A stretch of 64,000 nt of DNA from Levilactobacillus lanxiensis (GCF_016861655.1 NZ_BOLN01000003.1:186001-250000); one strand, 5' to 3'. Shown: positions 8,753 through 17,736, counted from the first letter of the stretch. Notes: generated by a model from the sequence alone, not told the origin. A program made the numbers and translations.

Positions 8753-10270
8753 ATGGCACTTAAACAGCCGGAAAACTATATCTTAGCGATCGACCAAGGG
8801 ACCAGCAGCACGCGGGCAATGATTTTCGATCATACTGGGCGTAAGGTCATCGAAGGCTACAAGGAGGTTCCCCAGTACTATCCACACAAGGGCTGGGTCG
8901 AATCCGACGCCAATGAAATCTGGAACAGTGTGTTGTCCGTGATTGCCAGCGCGCTGATTGATGCGTCGATTCACCCGGAAAATATCCAGGCCATCGGAAT
9001 CAGTAGTCAACGGGAAACCACAATTGTGTGGGATAAGGTTACCGGCGAACCCATTTATCATGCCATTGGTTGGCAAAGTCAACAGACGGCGCCCCTGGCC
9101 AAGGAATTGGTTGCGGCGGGCCGGGCGGAAACGATTAAGGAAAAGACCGGTCTGGTGGTCGACGCATACTTCAGTGCCACCAAGGTACGCTGGATTTTAG
9201 ACCACGTGCCGGGTGCCCAGGAACGCGCTGAAAATGGTGAGTTACTCTTTGGGACCGTGGATAGTTGGCTGGCTTGGAAATTATCCGGTGGAAATATTCA
9301 TGTCACCGACTACAGTAACGCAAGTCGGACCATGCTCTTCAACATTCACACGTTGGAATGGGACCAGGACATTTTAAGTTGGCTCAACATCCCGGCAGCC
9401 ATGTTGCCAGAGGTTAAATCGAGTTCGGAAGTCTACGGTGTCACCCAGAATTTCCAATTTTATGGGGTGGAAGTGCCCATCGCGGGTATCGTCGGGGACC
9501 AATCGGCAGCCTTGTTGGGTCAGCTGGCCGTGGAACCCGGAACCGTCAAGAACACTTACGGCGACGGGGCCTTCGTCATGATGAATACCGGGAACGAACC
9601 GCAACTGTCGAAGCATAACCTGTTGACGACAATTGCTTATGAAATGAACGGCGAGGTGACCTACGCGCTCGAAGGGTCCATCTTGGTGGCCGGGACCGCG
9701 CTGGCTTGGCTGCACGAAAGCATGCAGATCATCAGTAGCGTGCCCGAATCCCGGCAGGCGGCTATGGCCTCGACCGACGAGGATGAAGTTTACGTGGTGC
9801 CCGCCTTTAACGGGTTGGGTGCGCCGTACTGGGATCCGGACGCCAAGGGGGCTGTGTTTGGCCTGACCCGCGGGACCGACCGGAACGACTTTGTGAAGGC
9901 GACCCTGCAGTCGATTGCGTACCAGACACGAGACGTTCTCTTGACGATGAAGCAGGATACCGGCATCAAGGTGCCCGAATTAATGGCCGACGGCGGGGCG
10001 TCACGGAACCGCTACCTGATGCAGTTCCAGGCGGATATTTTAAATATTCCCGTGCAACGGGCCGCCGACGAGGAAACCACGGCGATGGGGGCGGCTATCG
10101 TGGCCGGCCTGGCCGTGGGCTTCTGGCAGAGCATTGATGAGGTCAAGGAAATCAGAAATGCCAGCCGGACCTTCACGCCAAACATGGACGACGACCAACG
10201 GCACCGCCTCTATGCGGGCTGGCAACAGGCTGTTGCGGCAACCCGGGCATTTAAACCTAATCAAGATTAA
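8753..10270 (+). CDS. glpK: Glycerol kinase
   Basis: The 505-residue protein phosphorylates glycerol to sn-glycerol 3-phosphate. The ATP-binding start [17 protein letters not shown], the substrate segment [16 protein letters not shown] and [14 protein letters not shown] are all typical of FGGY-family glycerol kinases. HDNR-like phosphorylatable histidine regions of Gram-positive GlpK are not obvious. ATG at 8753 is chosen because TTTGGAGGGAG lies just upstream; an in-frame start at 8735 would begin inside that site. No glpF, glpO/glpD or regulator gene adjoins, and a terminator follows at once, so it is a single-gene unit. Confidence 0.95.
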   Translation: MALKQPENYILAIDQGTSSTRAMIFDHTGRKVIEGYKEVPQYYPHKGWVESDANEIWNSVLSVIASALIDASIHPENIQAIGISSQRETTIVWDKVTGEPIYHAIGWQSQQTAPLAKELVAAGRAETIKEKTGLVVDAYFSATKVRWILDHVPGAQERAENGELLFGTVDSWLAWKLSGGNIHVTDYSNASRTMLFNIHTLEWDQDILSWLNIPAAMLPEVKSSSEVYGVTQNFQFYGVEVPIAGIVGDQSAALLGQLAVEPGTVKNTYGDGAFVMMNTGNEPQLSKHNLLTTIAYEMNGEVTYALEGSILVAGTALAWLHESMQIISSVPESRQAAMASTDEDEVYVVPAFNGLGAPYWDPDAKGAVFGLTRGTDRNDFVKATLQSIAYQTRDVLLTMKQDTGIKVPELMADGGASRNRYLMQFQADILNIPVQRAADEETTAMGAAIVAGLAVGFWQSIDEVKEIRNASRTFTPNMDDDQRHRLYAGWQQAVAATRAFKPNQD

Positions 10271-10280
10271 AGGCTAATAA

Positions 10281-10318
10281 AAAACAGCTAATCCACTTTA
10301 CGGCGGGTTAGCTGTTTT
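10281..10318. terminator. Bidirectional terminator between glpK and the XRE gene
   Basis: AAAACAGCTAA pairs with TTAGCTGTTTT, with A and T tracts on either side, so it serves both convergent genes. Confidence 0.85.
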
Positions 10319-10322
10319 GGCG

Positions 10323-10601
10323 TTAAATAAATTGGATGGAGAGCTCTTTGTTGGCGGCGATGGCAATTTCCTGGAGCAACCGGACCGAGACGTTCATCTT
10401 GCCTTCTTCGATGCGGGCGATGGTTGATTGGGGTTTGCCCACTAACCGCGCAAACTCGCGCTGACTCATTTTTTGTTCGGCCCGCAAGCGAGTGACGGCA
10501 ACGGCGACGTCAAGGTTTAGACTTTCTTGGTTTACAGCAGTTGCGAAGATAGGGTCCTCGGCACTACGTTTGGCAATGTAATTATCAATTTTAGTTGTCA
10601 T
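10323..10601 (-). CDS. XRE-family DNA-binding protein (HigA-like)
   Basis: The 92-residue protein has a Cro/C1-type helix-turn-helix at about residues 36-80 (LRAEQKMSQREFARLVGKPQSTIARIEEG). An N-terminal extension of about 30 residues resembles HigA-type antitoxins. No RelE/HigB toxin lies on either side. It follows the DUF368 gene by 38 bp on the same strand, so it may be the second gene of that operon or an independent regulator. Confidence 0.8.
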   Translation of the reverse strand: MTTKIDNYIAKRSAEDPIFATAVNQESLNLDVAVAVTRLRAEQKMSQREFARLVGKPQSTIARIEEGKMNVSVRLLQEIAIAANKELSIQFI

Positions 10602-10639
10602 GGGGATAATCCTTTCTGTTTAGGCAGAGGATTCATCAT

Positions 10640-11497
10640 TTATTTGTATTTTTCTTCGAGCTGGCTCATCCAATAGCCCAGGGCAATCCCTGCGACCAAC
10701 GCCAGGGCGCTCCACACCAGTGTCAGCCAGGTCGCACCGGCGTACGAAATGCTCTCGGCAGCGTGACTGTTGGGGACGAGAATCAAAATGGTACTGGCGG
10801 TCACGATGCCCAGAATGAAGTGGTAGACCCGCGAATGGAAATGGTGGATCAGGTAGTCCATGCCCTTAGAGAAGAGCGCCATGGATAGGATGCCGCCCAG
10901 TGCAATCGGCAGGTAAACGCCCAGAATGTCGAAATTTTTAAAGCCAGTCAACATGGGGGTAAACAACCCCAGAATCAACAGGAGGTTCGACGGACTCAGC
11001 CCGGGAACCAGGACGCCCAGCGCAATCAGGGCGCCGGCCACCACGAAGCCCCAGAAGTTGACGGGCAGGGTGCCAAAGAGGTCACTCATGAAATACAGGA
11101 GACCACCGCTGATCAGCAGGGTGCCCCAGAACCAGAGATAGTCGATGCCATCCCGGGGTGTTTGGGAGCTGGCGGTCTGGGTCAATGCCGGTAAGGTACC
11201 AACAATGGCGCCAGCAAAACCCCAGAGGACAATGACCTGCCAGTGGTCCAGCAAGTATTCCAGCGGGGCAGATAACAGGGCAATCCCCACGATGCCACCC
11301 AGGCCAACCGGCACAAAGTACCAGAAGTCCCGTTTGAAATTTTGGCGAAAATGGGCCATGAAACCCAGGAGTCGTTCGTAAATTCCGAGGATGGCGGCCA
11401 ATACCCCGCCAGAAACACCGGGGAGGATGAAGCCCAGGGCAATGATGATACCTTTAAAGAAGCGTTTCACCGGGCTGTCGGGTCGAGTCGTTTGCAT
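10640..11497 (-). CDS. DUF368 polytopic membrane protein
   Basis: The 285-residue protein has about eight hydrophobic helices and the hallmark segment ALGFILPGVSGGVLAAILGIYERLL near the N-terminus. A second GLSPSNLLLILGLF repeats that motif in the C-terminal half, as in DUF368 proteins. The family includes proteins proposed to recycle undecaprenyl phosphate (PopT/DUF368), so a role in envelope lipid carrier flipping is possible. The start at 11497 is chosen over 11566 because AAGGAG precedes this ATG at proper spacing. Confidence 0.85.
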   Translation of the reverse strand: MQTTRPDSPVKRFFKGIIIALGFILPGVSGGVLAAILGIYERLLGFMAHFRQNFKRDFWYFVPVGLGGIVGIALLSAPLEYLLDHWQVIVLWGFAGAIVGTLPALTQTASSQTPRDGIDYLWFWGTLLISGGLLYFMSDLFGTLPVNFWGFVVAGALIALGVLVPGLSPSNLLLILGLFTPMLTGFKNFDILGVYLPIALGGILSMALFSKGMDYLIHHFHSRVYHFILGIVTASTILILVPNSHAAESISYAGATWLTLVWSALALVAGIALGYWMSQLEEKYK

Positions 11498-11621
11498 AAG
11501 CGTCTTCTCCTTAGTTCGTCGGTTCGCGTTTTCCCCTAAGATACCAGAATTGGTGGGTGGAGGCAATCACTCCCTAACAATCACAGGATAACTTAACATT
11601 TGCGGGTGGGTCTTTGTCATT

Positions 11622-11870
11622 GCCTCCGGGATGGTGAAAATATGCTGGGTCGTGTCCGTTCCCGACGGCGAGCTCAAGGCGCCCTGCTGTGGGGCCGGTT
11701 CCAGCCTGAGGGCGGGCTGGAACCTCAACTTTGAGCCAAAGAGCGGTCTCAAAGGTTGTCCCGTGGGCTAGGTTGGGAAAATACCCCAACCAAGACCACC
11801 GACACAGCCGGGCACCTTGGCTCGCCTCTGGTCGCTCCCACGACTGGCTCATTTTCGCCATCCCTGCGGC
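11622..11870 (-). repeat. Dispersed hairpin element, type B core with type A ends
   Basis: A long copy of about 250 bp, reading on the minus strand. The type A end GCCGCAGGGATGGCGAAAATGAG is followed by the type B core: GACCAGAGGCG, CTGTGTCGGTGGT, hairpin GGTTGGGG/CCCAACC, CACGGGACAACC, hairpin TTTGAGACC/GGCTCAAAG, hairpin GGTTCCAGCC/GGCTGGAACC and GGCCCCACAGCAGGG. It then closes with a type A arm. It shows that the two types belong to one family. Confidence 0.85.
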
Positions 11871-12059
11871 TGAGACTGGCCCAACTCGCAGTTAAGTGGT
11901 CCCGATTGTTTGGCAAGGTGTTTGAGTTGTCGTAATGACGGTTGTTGTGTTCTAGCCGTTGGCGGGTGTTAACCGTTGCCGTTCTAGCCGATTGGTACTG
12001 CACGGTAAGGGGTTGTCCATATCCCTGTAGCCAGTCAAAAAATAATTTCAACCTGACGC

Positions 12060-12090
12060 TTGACTTCGAGTCGCTCGAACCTCATATACT
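12060..12090 (+). promoter_or_regulatory. MerR-type promoter with 19-bp spacer and operator dyad
   Basis: TTGACT and TATACT are separated by 19 bp. The spacer opens with the perfect dyad TTCGAG-TCG-CTCGAA (12065-12079). Over-long spacers with a central dyad are the signature of promoters twisted open by MerR-family activators. It lies 36 bp upstream of the SDR gene. No merR gene is in the window. Confidence 0.75.
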
Positions 12091-12125
12091 GAGTGCATCA
12101 ATTATGAGATAGGAGCGATTTATTT

Positions 12126-12869
12126 ATGACAGTTGCAAATAAAGTTGTTGTGATTACCGGGGCATCCTCAGGGATTGGGGCTGCGACCGCGAAGTTGTTG
12201 GCTAGTAATGGCGCCAAAGTGGTTCTGGGGGCGCGGCGTGAAGACCGGCTACAGAGTCTGGTCCAAGAGATTACCGCTGCTGGTGGGCAGGCTGCTTACC
12301 AGGTGACCGATGTGCGGGATGCCGCTGAAGTTCAGGGCTTGGTTGACTTGGCCAAATCCCAATTTGGCGGGATTGACGTCATCTTCAACAATGCCGGCAT
12401 TATGCCAACCTCACCCATCAGTGCGCTGAAGACGCAGGAATGGAATGACATGATCGACATTAATTTGAAAGGGGTGCTCAATGGGGTCGCCGCTGTGATG
12501 CCTGACTTCACCGCGCAAAAGCATGGCCAAATCGTGACGACCTCCTCAGTTGCCGGCATCAAGAGTTTTCCTGGTGCTGGGGTTTACGGTGCCACGAAGT
12601 TTGCAGTGCGGAATTTAATGGAAGTTATCCGAACTGAAAGTGCTCAAGAAGGGACCAACATCCGGACGGCCACGCTTTACCCAGCCGCCATCAATACGGA
12701 ATTATTGCACACGATTACGGACGCCACGGCTAAACAGGGCATGGACCAATTGTACGACGCTGTTGGAATCACCCCAGATGCCATCGCGCGCGTGGTCAAC
12801 TTCGCTATCGACCAACCGGCCGAGGTCAATGTTAATGAGTTTACAATCTACCCAACCAAGCAGGCTTAA
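12126..12869 (+). CDS. Short-chain dehydrogenase/reductase (SDR)
   Basis: The 247-residue protein is a classical SDR. It has the cofactor motif TGASSGIGAA (residues 12-21), the likely NADP-favouring arginines in GARREDRL, the structural NNAG (about 89-92), the catalytic Ser in TSSVAG and YGATK (Tyr and Lys about 156-160). It reduces or oxidises an unknown carbonyl substrate in the cytoplasm. The upstream MerR-type promoter suggests induction by an electrophile or similar stress, as for NmlR/AdhR targets. TAGGAG precedes the start. Confidence 0.9.
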   Translation: MTVANKVVVITGASSGIGAATAKLLASNGAKVVLGARREDRLQSLVQEITAAGGQAAYQVTDVRDAAEVQGLVDLAKSQFGGIDVIFNNAGIMPTSPISALKTQEWNDMIDINLKGVLNGVAAVMPDFTAQKHGQIVTTSSVAGIKSFPGAGVYGATKFAVRNLMEVIRTESAQEGTNIRTATLYPAAINTELLHTITDATAKQGMDQLYDAVGITPDAIARVVNFAIDQPAEVNVNEFTIYPTKQA

Positions 12870-12959
12870 TGATTGGATGGCATTCACGGGTTAAAAACTT
12901 TGTGGGTTTCACCTGTAGCATGATATAGTGAAACGGTCGAAAGTTTAGAGGATAATTTC

Positions 12960-13028
12960 TTAGATATCTGGATGTTTAAATTGGTACCACGTCTTTTGTA
13001 ACTTAGTGATAGATTTAAATGGTAGGAA
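12960..13028 (-). pseudogene. Remnant of a second small-toxin gene
   Basis: The minus strand encodes FLPFKSITKLQKTWYQFKHP and then DI-stop. This matches the C-terminus of the intact toxin at 13172-13327 (IVKLQKTWRRFKHPDK). The rest of the copy is gone: a stop codon lies just upstream in frame. About 44 bp are nearly identical between the two positions, giving a direct repeat 212 bp apart. Confidence 0.6.
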
Positions 13029-13057
13029 TCAGTTAAATCTCATGGTATACTGAACGC

Positions 13058-13173
13058 AACAAAGGCGAAGGTGTTCGAGCACCCCCGCCAATGGCAGAGT
13101 CGTTATTCACGACCAACAGTTATAAACCGAACAAAAATCGTCCTAGACTGTGGAAGTTCAGAGGGCGATTTTT
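13058..13173 (+). ncRNA. Candidate antisense antitoxin RNA of the type I locus
   Basis: An extended -10 (TGG-TATACT, 13046-13051) would start a transcript of about 115 nt. It forms the hairpin GGCGaaGGTG/CACCccCGCC and ends at the terminator 13133-13173, which also ends the toxin mRNA from the other strand. Convergent RNAs sharing one bidirectional terminator is the layout of Fst/par-type type I toxin-antitoxin loci. No transcript evidence is available. Confidence 0.5.
13133..13173. terminator. Bidirectional terminator shared by toxin mRNA and antisense RNA
   Basis: AAAAATCGTCCT pairs with AGGGCGATTTTT around a 17-nt loop, with T tracts in both directions. Confidence 0.8.
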
Positions 13174-13327
13174 ATTTGTCCGGGTGTTTAAATCGGCGCC
13201 ACGTCTTTTGTAACTTAACGATAGCCTTAACGAGGCTCGTCAATCGATGTACCAACAAAGTACAGAGCGATATCAAAACAACGCCAAAAGCGACTAGGTC
13301 AAGTAACGTGACAGCTATCCAAGACAA
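13172..13327 (-). CDS. Small membrane peptide, putative type I (holin-like/Fst-like) toxin
   Basis: A 51-residue peptide starts at TTG, 5 nt after a perfect AAAGGAGG site. Residues about 4-26 (IAVTLLDLVAFGVVLISLCT) form one hydrophobic helix, followed by a strongly basic tail (KAIVKLQKTWRRFKHPDK). Such single-helix peptides with basic ends are typical of type I toxins of Firmicutes (Hol_Tox, Fst/Lpt groups). The stop codon overlaps the bidirectional terminator, and an antisense RNA promoter lies beyond it. A decayed second copy follows at 12960-13028. Exact family assignment is uncertain; a plain small membrane protein is the alternative. Confidence 0.6.
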   Translation of the reverse strand: MSWIAVTLLDLVAFGVVLISLCTLLVHRLTSLVKAIVKLQKTWRRFKHPDK

Positions 13328-13556
13328 GGCAACCTCCTTTCGCTTGGTATGGTGAAACGTTCTTACAACTCACGTCATAAGCCCCAGTCCCTTACAATTA
13401 GATTTGCCGGTCGTCATTAACTTCTCTACGAAATTCAGTGTACCAGAGTTGGGACGAATAACCGCCTGAAAGCCCTCCATATCAGTATTTAAATGGTTTG
13501 TTATAACGGATTTTGTATTTCCACACATAATGTATAAAACAACAATCATCTGCACC

Positions 13557-13601
13557 CAAAAAGGATTGATCCAGCCATCAAAGCTGAGTCAATCCTTTTC
13601 A
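13557..13601 (-). terminator. Intrinsic terminator of the 13638-14087 gene
   Basis: On the minus strand AAAGGATTGACTCAGC pairs with GCTGGATCAATCCTTT with one bulge, followed by a T tract. The stretch 13341-13556 holds no gene I can support. Confidence 0.75.
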
Positions 13602-13637
13602 TTTACGTAAAATTTAGCAACCGAATCCCTAAGCCAC

Positions 13638-14087
13638 TTACTCTTTGGGTTGGGACCAGTAATGGGTCCGGGTTAAGAGGTCGCGTGACCGCTCATCTGC
13701 TGGGCGGAAACCGCGGTTGAATAGGTGCTTGAAGTACATCAAGTTGTAAAGCGACCCCCACACTAGTCCGAAGAACAGGGTGAAGGCGTAGTTGATAATC
13801 GCGACAAACTGGCTGGCACTCGTGGTCATCGATAGGAGCATGAACGAGCCAAACTCAACTCCGACAATACAGAGGAAGTTATACCAGTCCGCCCGGAAAA
13901 TGCTGGGGAGGGGACTGAAGAAGAACATCGTCCACGAGAAACCAACCTTGGCGATCCGCATATTCCCCGTCTCAGGGTTAACGACGGTCGCATAGTTTGG
14001 GGGTAACGGCAGTCCTTGAGGGCCGTCACCATTTTGATTGTTTTGATCATCGTCATCGTCGTTAAAGCCCTTGAAAGGATCTTGCAT
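13638..14087 (-). CDS. Small membrane protein, DUF2628-like
   Basis: The 149-residue protein has an acidic, Asn/Asp-rich N-terminus (FNDDDDDQNNQNGDG), the segment AKVGFSWTMFFFSPLPSIFRADW, and two or three membrane helices (about 60-105 and 110-130). VGFSWTMFFF with charged residues after the first helix resembles DUF2628 proteins, which are of unknown function. ATG at 14087 is preferred; an in-frame TTG at 14144 has no ribosome site. It is a single gene with its own terminator. Confidence 0.6.
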   Translation of the reverse strand: MQDPFKGFNDDDDDQNNQNGDGPQGLPLPPNYATVVNPETGNMRIAKVGFSWTMFFFSPLPSIFRADWYNFLCIVGVEFGSFMLLSMTTSASQFVAIINYAFTLFFGLVWGSLYNLMYFKHLFNRGFRPADERSRDLLTRTHYWSQPKE

Positions 14088-14225
14088 GTCATTTGCCAAC
14101 TTTCTAAAAATTCGATAGGTATCATTGATTGGGTGTTTGTCCAAACATCGGATGGTACTAGTAATCCAATTAATCCGTTAAGCGACTAATAGATTGCTAG
14201 TTAACGCAAACCATAAGGTCGTCAT

Positions 14226-14465
14226 GCACGGGTAGTGAAGATGTCACGACCCATGTGAGTGACCAGAGGCGGGTCAACCTGACCAGCTGTGTCGGTGGTC
14301 TTGGCTGAGGCATTTACTCAGCCTAGAGCACGGGACGACCTTGGAAACTCGCGATTCTTAGCGAGGTTTCAAGTCGAGGCCCCAGACCGCTCCACAGGCT
14401 GGAGCCGGTCCCCACAGCAGGGCTGGTTGAACCCGCCGCCGGGAACGGAACGGTTCAGGACCCCC
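14226..14465 (+). repeat. Dispersed hairpin element, type B (copy)
   Basis: Contains GTGACCAGAGGCGGGTCAACC pairing at its end with GGTTGAACCC, the conserved CTGTGTCGGTGGT, hairpin GGCTGAG/CTCAGCC, GAGCACGGGAC, hairpin CCTTGGAAACTCGC/GCGAGGTTTCAAG, hairpin GGCCCCAG/CTGGAGCC and GGTCCCCACAGCAGGG. It lies downstream of the methyltransferase stop codon, on the opposite strand. Confidence 0.8.
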
Positions 14466-14517
14466 AACCGATGTTTAACTAAAAGTCTAACACGAAAAGT
14501 GCATGCTGCCTATTAAT

Positions 14518-16074
14518 CTATTGACGGCGACTAAGTTTAACGACCGCTTCGCACCGGGCCGTTTGGGGCATCATGTCCACGGACTGGATGTAATCAACCT
14601 GGTAATCGCTGGTTAATTTGACCAGGTCCTTGGCCAGGGTCGAGGGGTTGCAGGAAATGTAGACGAACTTCTCGGGACGCACGCCGAGGATGGTGTCGAT
14701 CAGCGTGTCGTCCAGACCGGTACGGGGTGGATCGACCACGATTGCATCCGGCCGGAAGCCAGCCATTAGCCATTTTGGCAACAGCTCTTCGGCGGTCCCG
14801 ACTTCGTAATGGGCGTTGGTAATGCCGTTAGCGGCCGCGTTGGCGTTGGCATCGTCGACGGCTTCGGGGATGACATCCATCCCGCGAACCTCTTCGGCCA
14901 CGTCGGCTAAGGACAGGCCAATCGTTCCGATACCGGAGTAGGCGTCGACCACGGTTTCGCCCGGTTGGAGGTCCAAGGCCTTCTTGGCCTCACCGTAGAG
15001 AACTTCCATCTGGCTTGGGTTCAGTTGTAGAAAGGCACGAGCGGACAGTTTGAAAGATAAGCCGTCTAATTTTTCAGTAATGGCGTCGCTGCCGGCCAAA
15101 TGCTTGGTCTCGTCGCCCCAGACCAGTGAGGTCTTACCGGGGTTGACGTTTTGCATGACGGAGGTCACTTGGGGCAGTTCCGCAGCGATGCGGTCCAGCA
15201 ATTCGTGTTTGCGGGGCAGCTTCTGCGAGTTGGTGATGATGGTCAGTTGGACATCGTCGGTGTGTGCGGCGGCCCGAACGACCAGCGTTTTCACGATACC
15301 GGAGCCGGCTTCTTCGTCGTAGATGGGCATGTCCAGGTCTTGGAGCATGGCCACGACGGCGCGCATGACGGTCATGGTCGCAGGCATTTGCACGGAGCAG
15401 GTCTCAAGGTCGACCAAATCATGGCTGCGTTCGGCATACAGTCCGGCTTCAATTTTGCCGTCGGCGTTGCGCCGAACCTGGAATTGGGCCTTGTTGCGGT
15501 AGCCGTAAGGGTCGGTCATGCCAAGCGTTGGCCGGAGATCATAGCTGTGGAAGCCTTGGGGTTGGTAGCGTTCCAGGGATTGGGCCACGATGTCGCGTTT
15601 GAAGGCTAATTGTTCGGAATAAGCTAAATGTTCCAGTTCGAAGCCACCGACCTCATCGGCGTAGCTGTCGCGGGGTTCGACCCGGTGTGGACTGGCGCGG
15701 CGAATCCGGTGGACCTTGCCGCGTAAGTAGCGGGTTGCCACGTTGGTGACCTCGACGACGGCCTCTTCACCGGTTAGGGCGCCGGGCACGAAGACGGTCA
15801 TCCGCTTGTAGTAGCCGATTCCCTCGCCGTTGATGCCCATGCGCTTGATGGTCAATGGGAAACGTTGGCCAACTTCGACCTCGACGCTGGGGGCTTCCCG
15901 CTCCTGGCGCCGGCGGTCGTTGTAGCCGCGGTCGTGGCGGTTGTCCCCGCGTTGGTCGCGGTAACTGTGCCGGTCATTGCGGTTACGGTCGTTGCCGCGC
16001 CGGTCTTGCCGGTCGTTATGGTCGTGGCGGTCATAGTGATTGCCACGGTGATTATTGGATTCAAAGTTTGGCAT
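14518..16074 (-). CDS. rlmD: 23S rRNA (uracil-5-)-methyltransferase, RlmD/TrmA family
   Basis: The 518-residue SAM-dependent enzyme methylates uracil C5 in RNA. Residues 1-60 are a low-complexity Arg/Asp/Asn/His tail. A TRAM domain follows (about 65-125). The Rossmann core has DAYSGIGTIGLSLA (about 383-396), DPPRTGL and the catalytic cysteine in YISCNPSTLAKDL (about 473-485). The cysteine cluster that binds iron-sulfur in E. coli RlmD is not visible (GGFELEHLAY replaces GGCxxQHL). The Arg-rich tail is unusual and could bind RNA. The start follows TAGGAG. The exact site (position 747 or 1939) cannot be decided. Confidence 0.85.
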   Translation of the reverse strand: MPNFESNNHRGNHYDRHDHNDRQDRRGNDRNRNDRHSYRDQRGDNRHDRGYNDRRRQEREAPSVEVEVGQRFPLTIKRMGINGEGIGYYKRMTVFVPGALTGEEAVVEVTNVATRYLRGKVHRIRRASPHRVEPRDSYADEVGGFELEHLAYSEQLAFKRDIVAQSLERYQPQGFHSYDLRPTLGMTDPYGYRNKAQFQVRRNADGKIEAGLYAERSHDLVDLETCSVQMPATMTVMRAVVAMLQDLDMPIYDEEAGSGIVKTLVVRAAAHTDDVQLTIITNSQKLPRKHELLDRIAAELPQVTSVMQNVNPGKTSLVWGDETKHLAGSDAITEKLDGLSFKLSARAFLQLNPSQMEVLYGEAKKALDLQPGETVVDAYSGIGTIGLSLADVAEEVRGMDVIPEAVDDANANAAANGITNAHYEVGTAEELLPKWLMAGFRPDAIVVDPPRTGLDDTLIDTILGVRPEKFVYISCNPSTLAKDLVKLTSDYQVDYIQSVDMMPQTARCEAVVKLSRRQ

Positions 16075-16313
16075 ATTTTCTCCTATATAAAACTTCAGTC
16101 ATAAAGTGTCAGACACTTACCGATTAACACGGTCCTAAACATTATACCAAACTTTAGCAGTCGCCGGGCCGTGGCCGGTTCGGAAATTAGTGGTGGTGGG
16201 AACCCACTAAGTCCCTGGTGACGATTTGAAAAATTGTGGAGTCGTTTCCATAGTGAAAGGGCCGGCGTTTGGGTACAATTGGTGAGAACCTGAAAAATGA
16301 GGAGGGATGGCTC

Positions 16314-16961
16314 GTGAGTTTGATTGAGTTGAAAAATGTGGGCTACCAGGTAGACGATACGCCCATCCTACAAGATATTAACCTGTCCATCGATGCCCAG
16401 GAGTGGGTGACGCTGTCGGGACCGTCCGGTGGGGGCAAGTCCACGTTGGTGCGGCTCATCGCGTCGTTGTTGAGTCCGACCAGTGGGACGCTGCTATTTG
16501 ATGGCCAATCGGTTGACGACTACGACCCCATCGCGTACCGGCGGCGGGTCTCGTATAGCTTCCAACAGCCGACCTTGTTTGGCCAAACGGTGCGCGATAA
16601 CCTGAGTTTTCCGTATCAAATTCGCCAGTTGCCATTCGACGAGGAACGGGCCGTTAGCGGGCTGGAATACGTGGGGTTGCGCGCCAGTGACCTGGACAAG
16701 GGCGTCAACGACCTGTCCGGTGGGCAACGACAGCGGGTCGCCCTGTTGCGCAACGTGATGATCTACCCGGAAGTCCTGATCTTAGATGAGGTGACGGCCG
16801 GGCTGGACGCCGAGAACAAGGCGTTTGTCTGGTCTCTGGTCGAGCATTTTAACCAAGATGACAACCTGACCATCATCGCCATCACGCATGACCAAGCGGA
16901 GATCGATGCGGCCAAACGGCTGGTGACGATTGAGAACGGCCGCATCGTGGGAGGTGCCTAA
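16314..16961 (+). CDS. fetA: ABC transporter ATP-binding protein (FetA/YbbL-like)
   Basis: The 215-residue ATPase has Walker A GPSGGGKST (about 36-44), a Q-loop in SFQQPTLFG, the signature LSGGQRQRVALLR, Walker B VLILDEVTAGLD and a switch histidine in AITHD. It pairs with the permease that begins one base after its stop codon. Homologues (FetAB of E. coli) export iron and protect against oxidative stress. GTG at 16314 is chosen because GAGGAGGGATG lies upstream; a longer frame from 16269 has no such site. A TACAAT box at 16274-16279 probably is its -10. Confidence 0.8.
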   Translation: MSLIELKNVGYQVDDTPILQDINLSIDAQEWVTLSGPSGGGKSTLVRLIASLLSPTSGTLLFDGQSVDDYDPIAYRRRVSYSFQQPTLFGQTVRDNLSFPYQIRQLPFDEERAVSGLEYVGLRASDLDKGVNDLSGGQRQRVALLRNVMIYPEVLILDEVTAGLDAENKAFVWSLVEHFNQDDNLTIIAITHDQAEIDAAKRLVTIENGRIVGGA

Positions 16962-17720
16962 ATGAATTTAGCAGTGAATAATCAATCCTTGATGTTGGCG
17001 TTGGGACTGGTCGTGATTGCCCTGGCAATCAGCTGGAAGGAAAAACTCGGCATCGACCGTGACATGATCATCGGGGTCGTGCGCGCCGTGATCCAACTGT
17101 TTGTGGTCGGCTATTTATTAAAATACGTCTTTCGCCTGAATAATATTTGGCTAACAGCAATTTTGATTTTAATTATTATTTTCAACGCGGGCTACAACGC
17201 GAAACAGCGGAGCAATGGGATCCCCAACGCCTTACCGATTTCAATTGGTGCCATTCTCATCAGTACCAGCGTGACGTTGGGCGTATTGATGCTGGCCGGT
17301 GCCATCAAGTTCATCCCGAGCCAGATGATTCCCATCTCGGGGATGATTGCGTCCAACTCGATGGTCGCGATTGGCCTGTGCTACCGCAACCTCAACGCCC
17401 AGTTCAGACAGGAGCGGCAGGCCGTGCTGGAAAAATTAGCGTTGGGTGCGGACCTGAAGGATGCTTCTAAGGAAATTCTCCGTGACAGCATCAAGACCGG
17501 CATGCAGCCGACGATTGATTCCGCCAAGACCGTGGGTATCGTGAGTTTGCCGGGGATGATGTCCGGTCTGATCTTCGCGGGCGTCGACCCGGTCCGGGCG
17601 ATTAAATATCAGATTATGGTGACGTTCATGCTGATGTCGGCGACTAGTATTGGGTCGGTGCTGGCGTGCTACTTGGCCTACCGCGGCTTCTACAATGATC
17701 GTAAGCAGTTAACGGTTTAA
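16962..17720 (+). CDS. fetB: Iron export ABC transporter permease (FetB/UPF0014)
   Basis: The 252-residue protein has about seven membrane helices. Typical UPF0014 features are the region ISGMIASNSMVAIGLCYRNL (about 127-146) and the C-terminal segment TVGIVSLPGMMSGLIFAGVDP. The ATG directly follows the stop codon of the ATPase gene, so the two are translationally coupled. Together they should form the membrane exporter. A type A repeat copy lies directly downstream and no separate terminator is visible. Confidence 0.85.
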   Translation: MNLAVNNQSLMLALGLVVIALAISWKEKLGIDRDMIIGVVRAVIQLFVVGYLLKYVFRLNNIWLTAILILIIIFNAGYNAKQRSNGIPNALPISIGAILISTSVTLGVLMLAGAIKFIPSQMIPISGMIASNSMVAIGLCYRNLNAQFRQERQAVLEKLALGADLKDASKEILRDSIKTGMQPTIDSAKTVGIVSLPGMMSGLIFAGVDPVRAIKYQIMVTFMLMSATSIGSVLACYLAYRGFYNDRKQLTV

Positions 17721-17736
17721 GTTGGTCGTTGGTGGT

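Noticed and set aside
13370-13555. A 61-codon minus-strand frame beyond the type I toxin
   Set aside because: It has no ribosome site, no family resemblance I can defend and ordinary composition; probably chance.
14289-14516. Short frames inside type B repeat copies (also near 26335, 37446 and 39314)
   Set aside because: They recur only because the repeat sequence recurs, lack ribosome sites and are disrupted in other copies.
15855-16127. Gly/Arg-rich plus-strand frame opposite the methyltransferase N-terminus
   Set aside because: It is the shadow of the repetitive Arg/Asp tail of the minus-strand gene.
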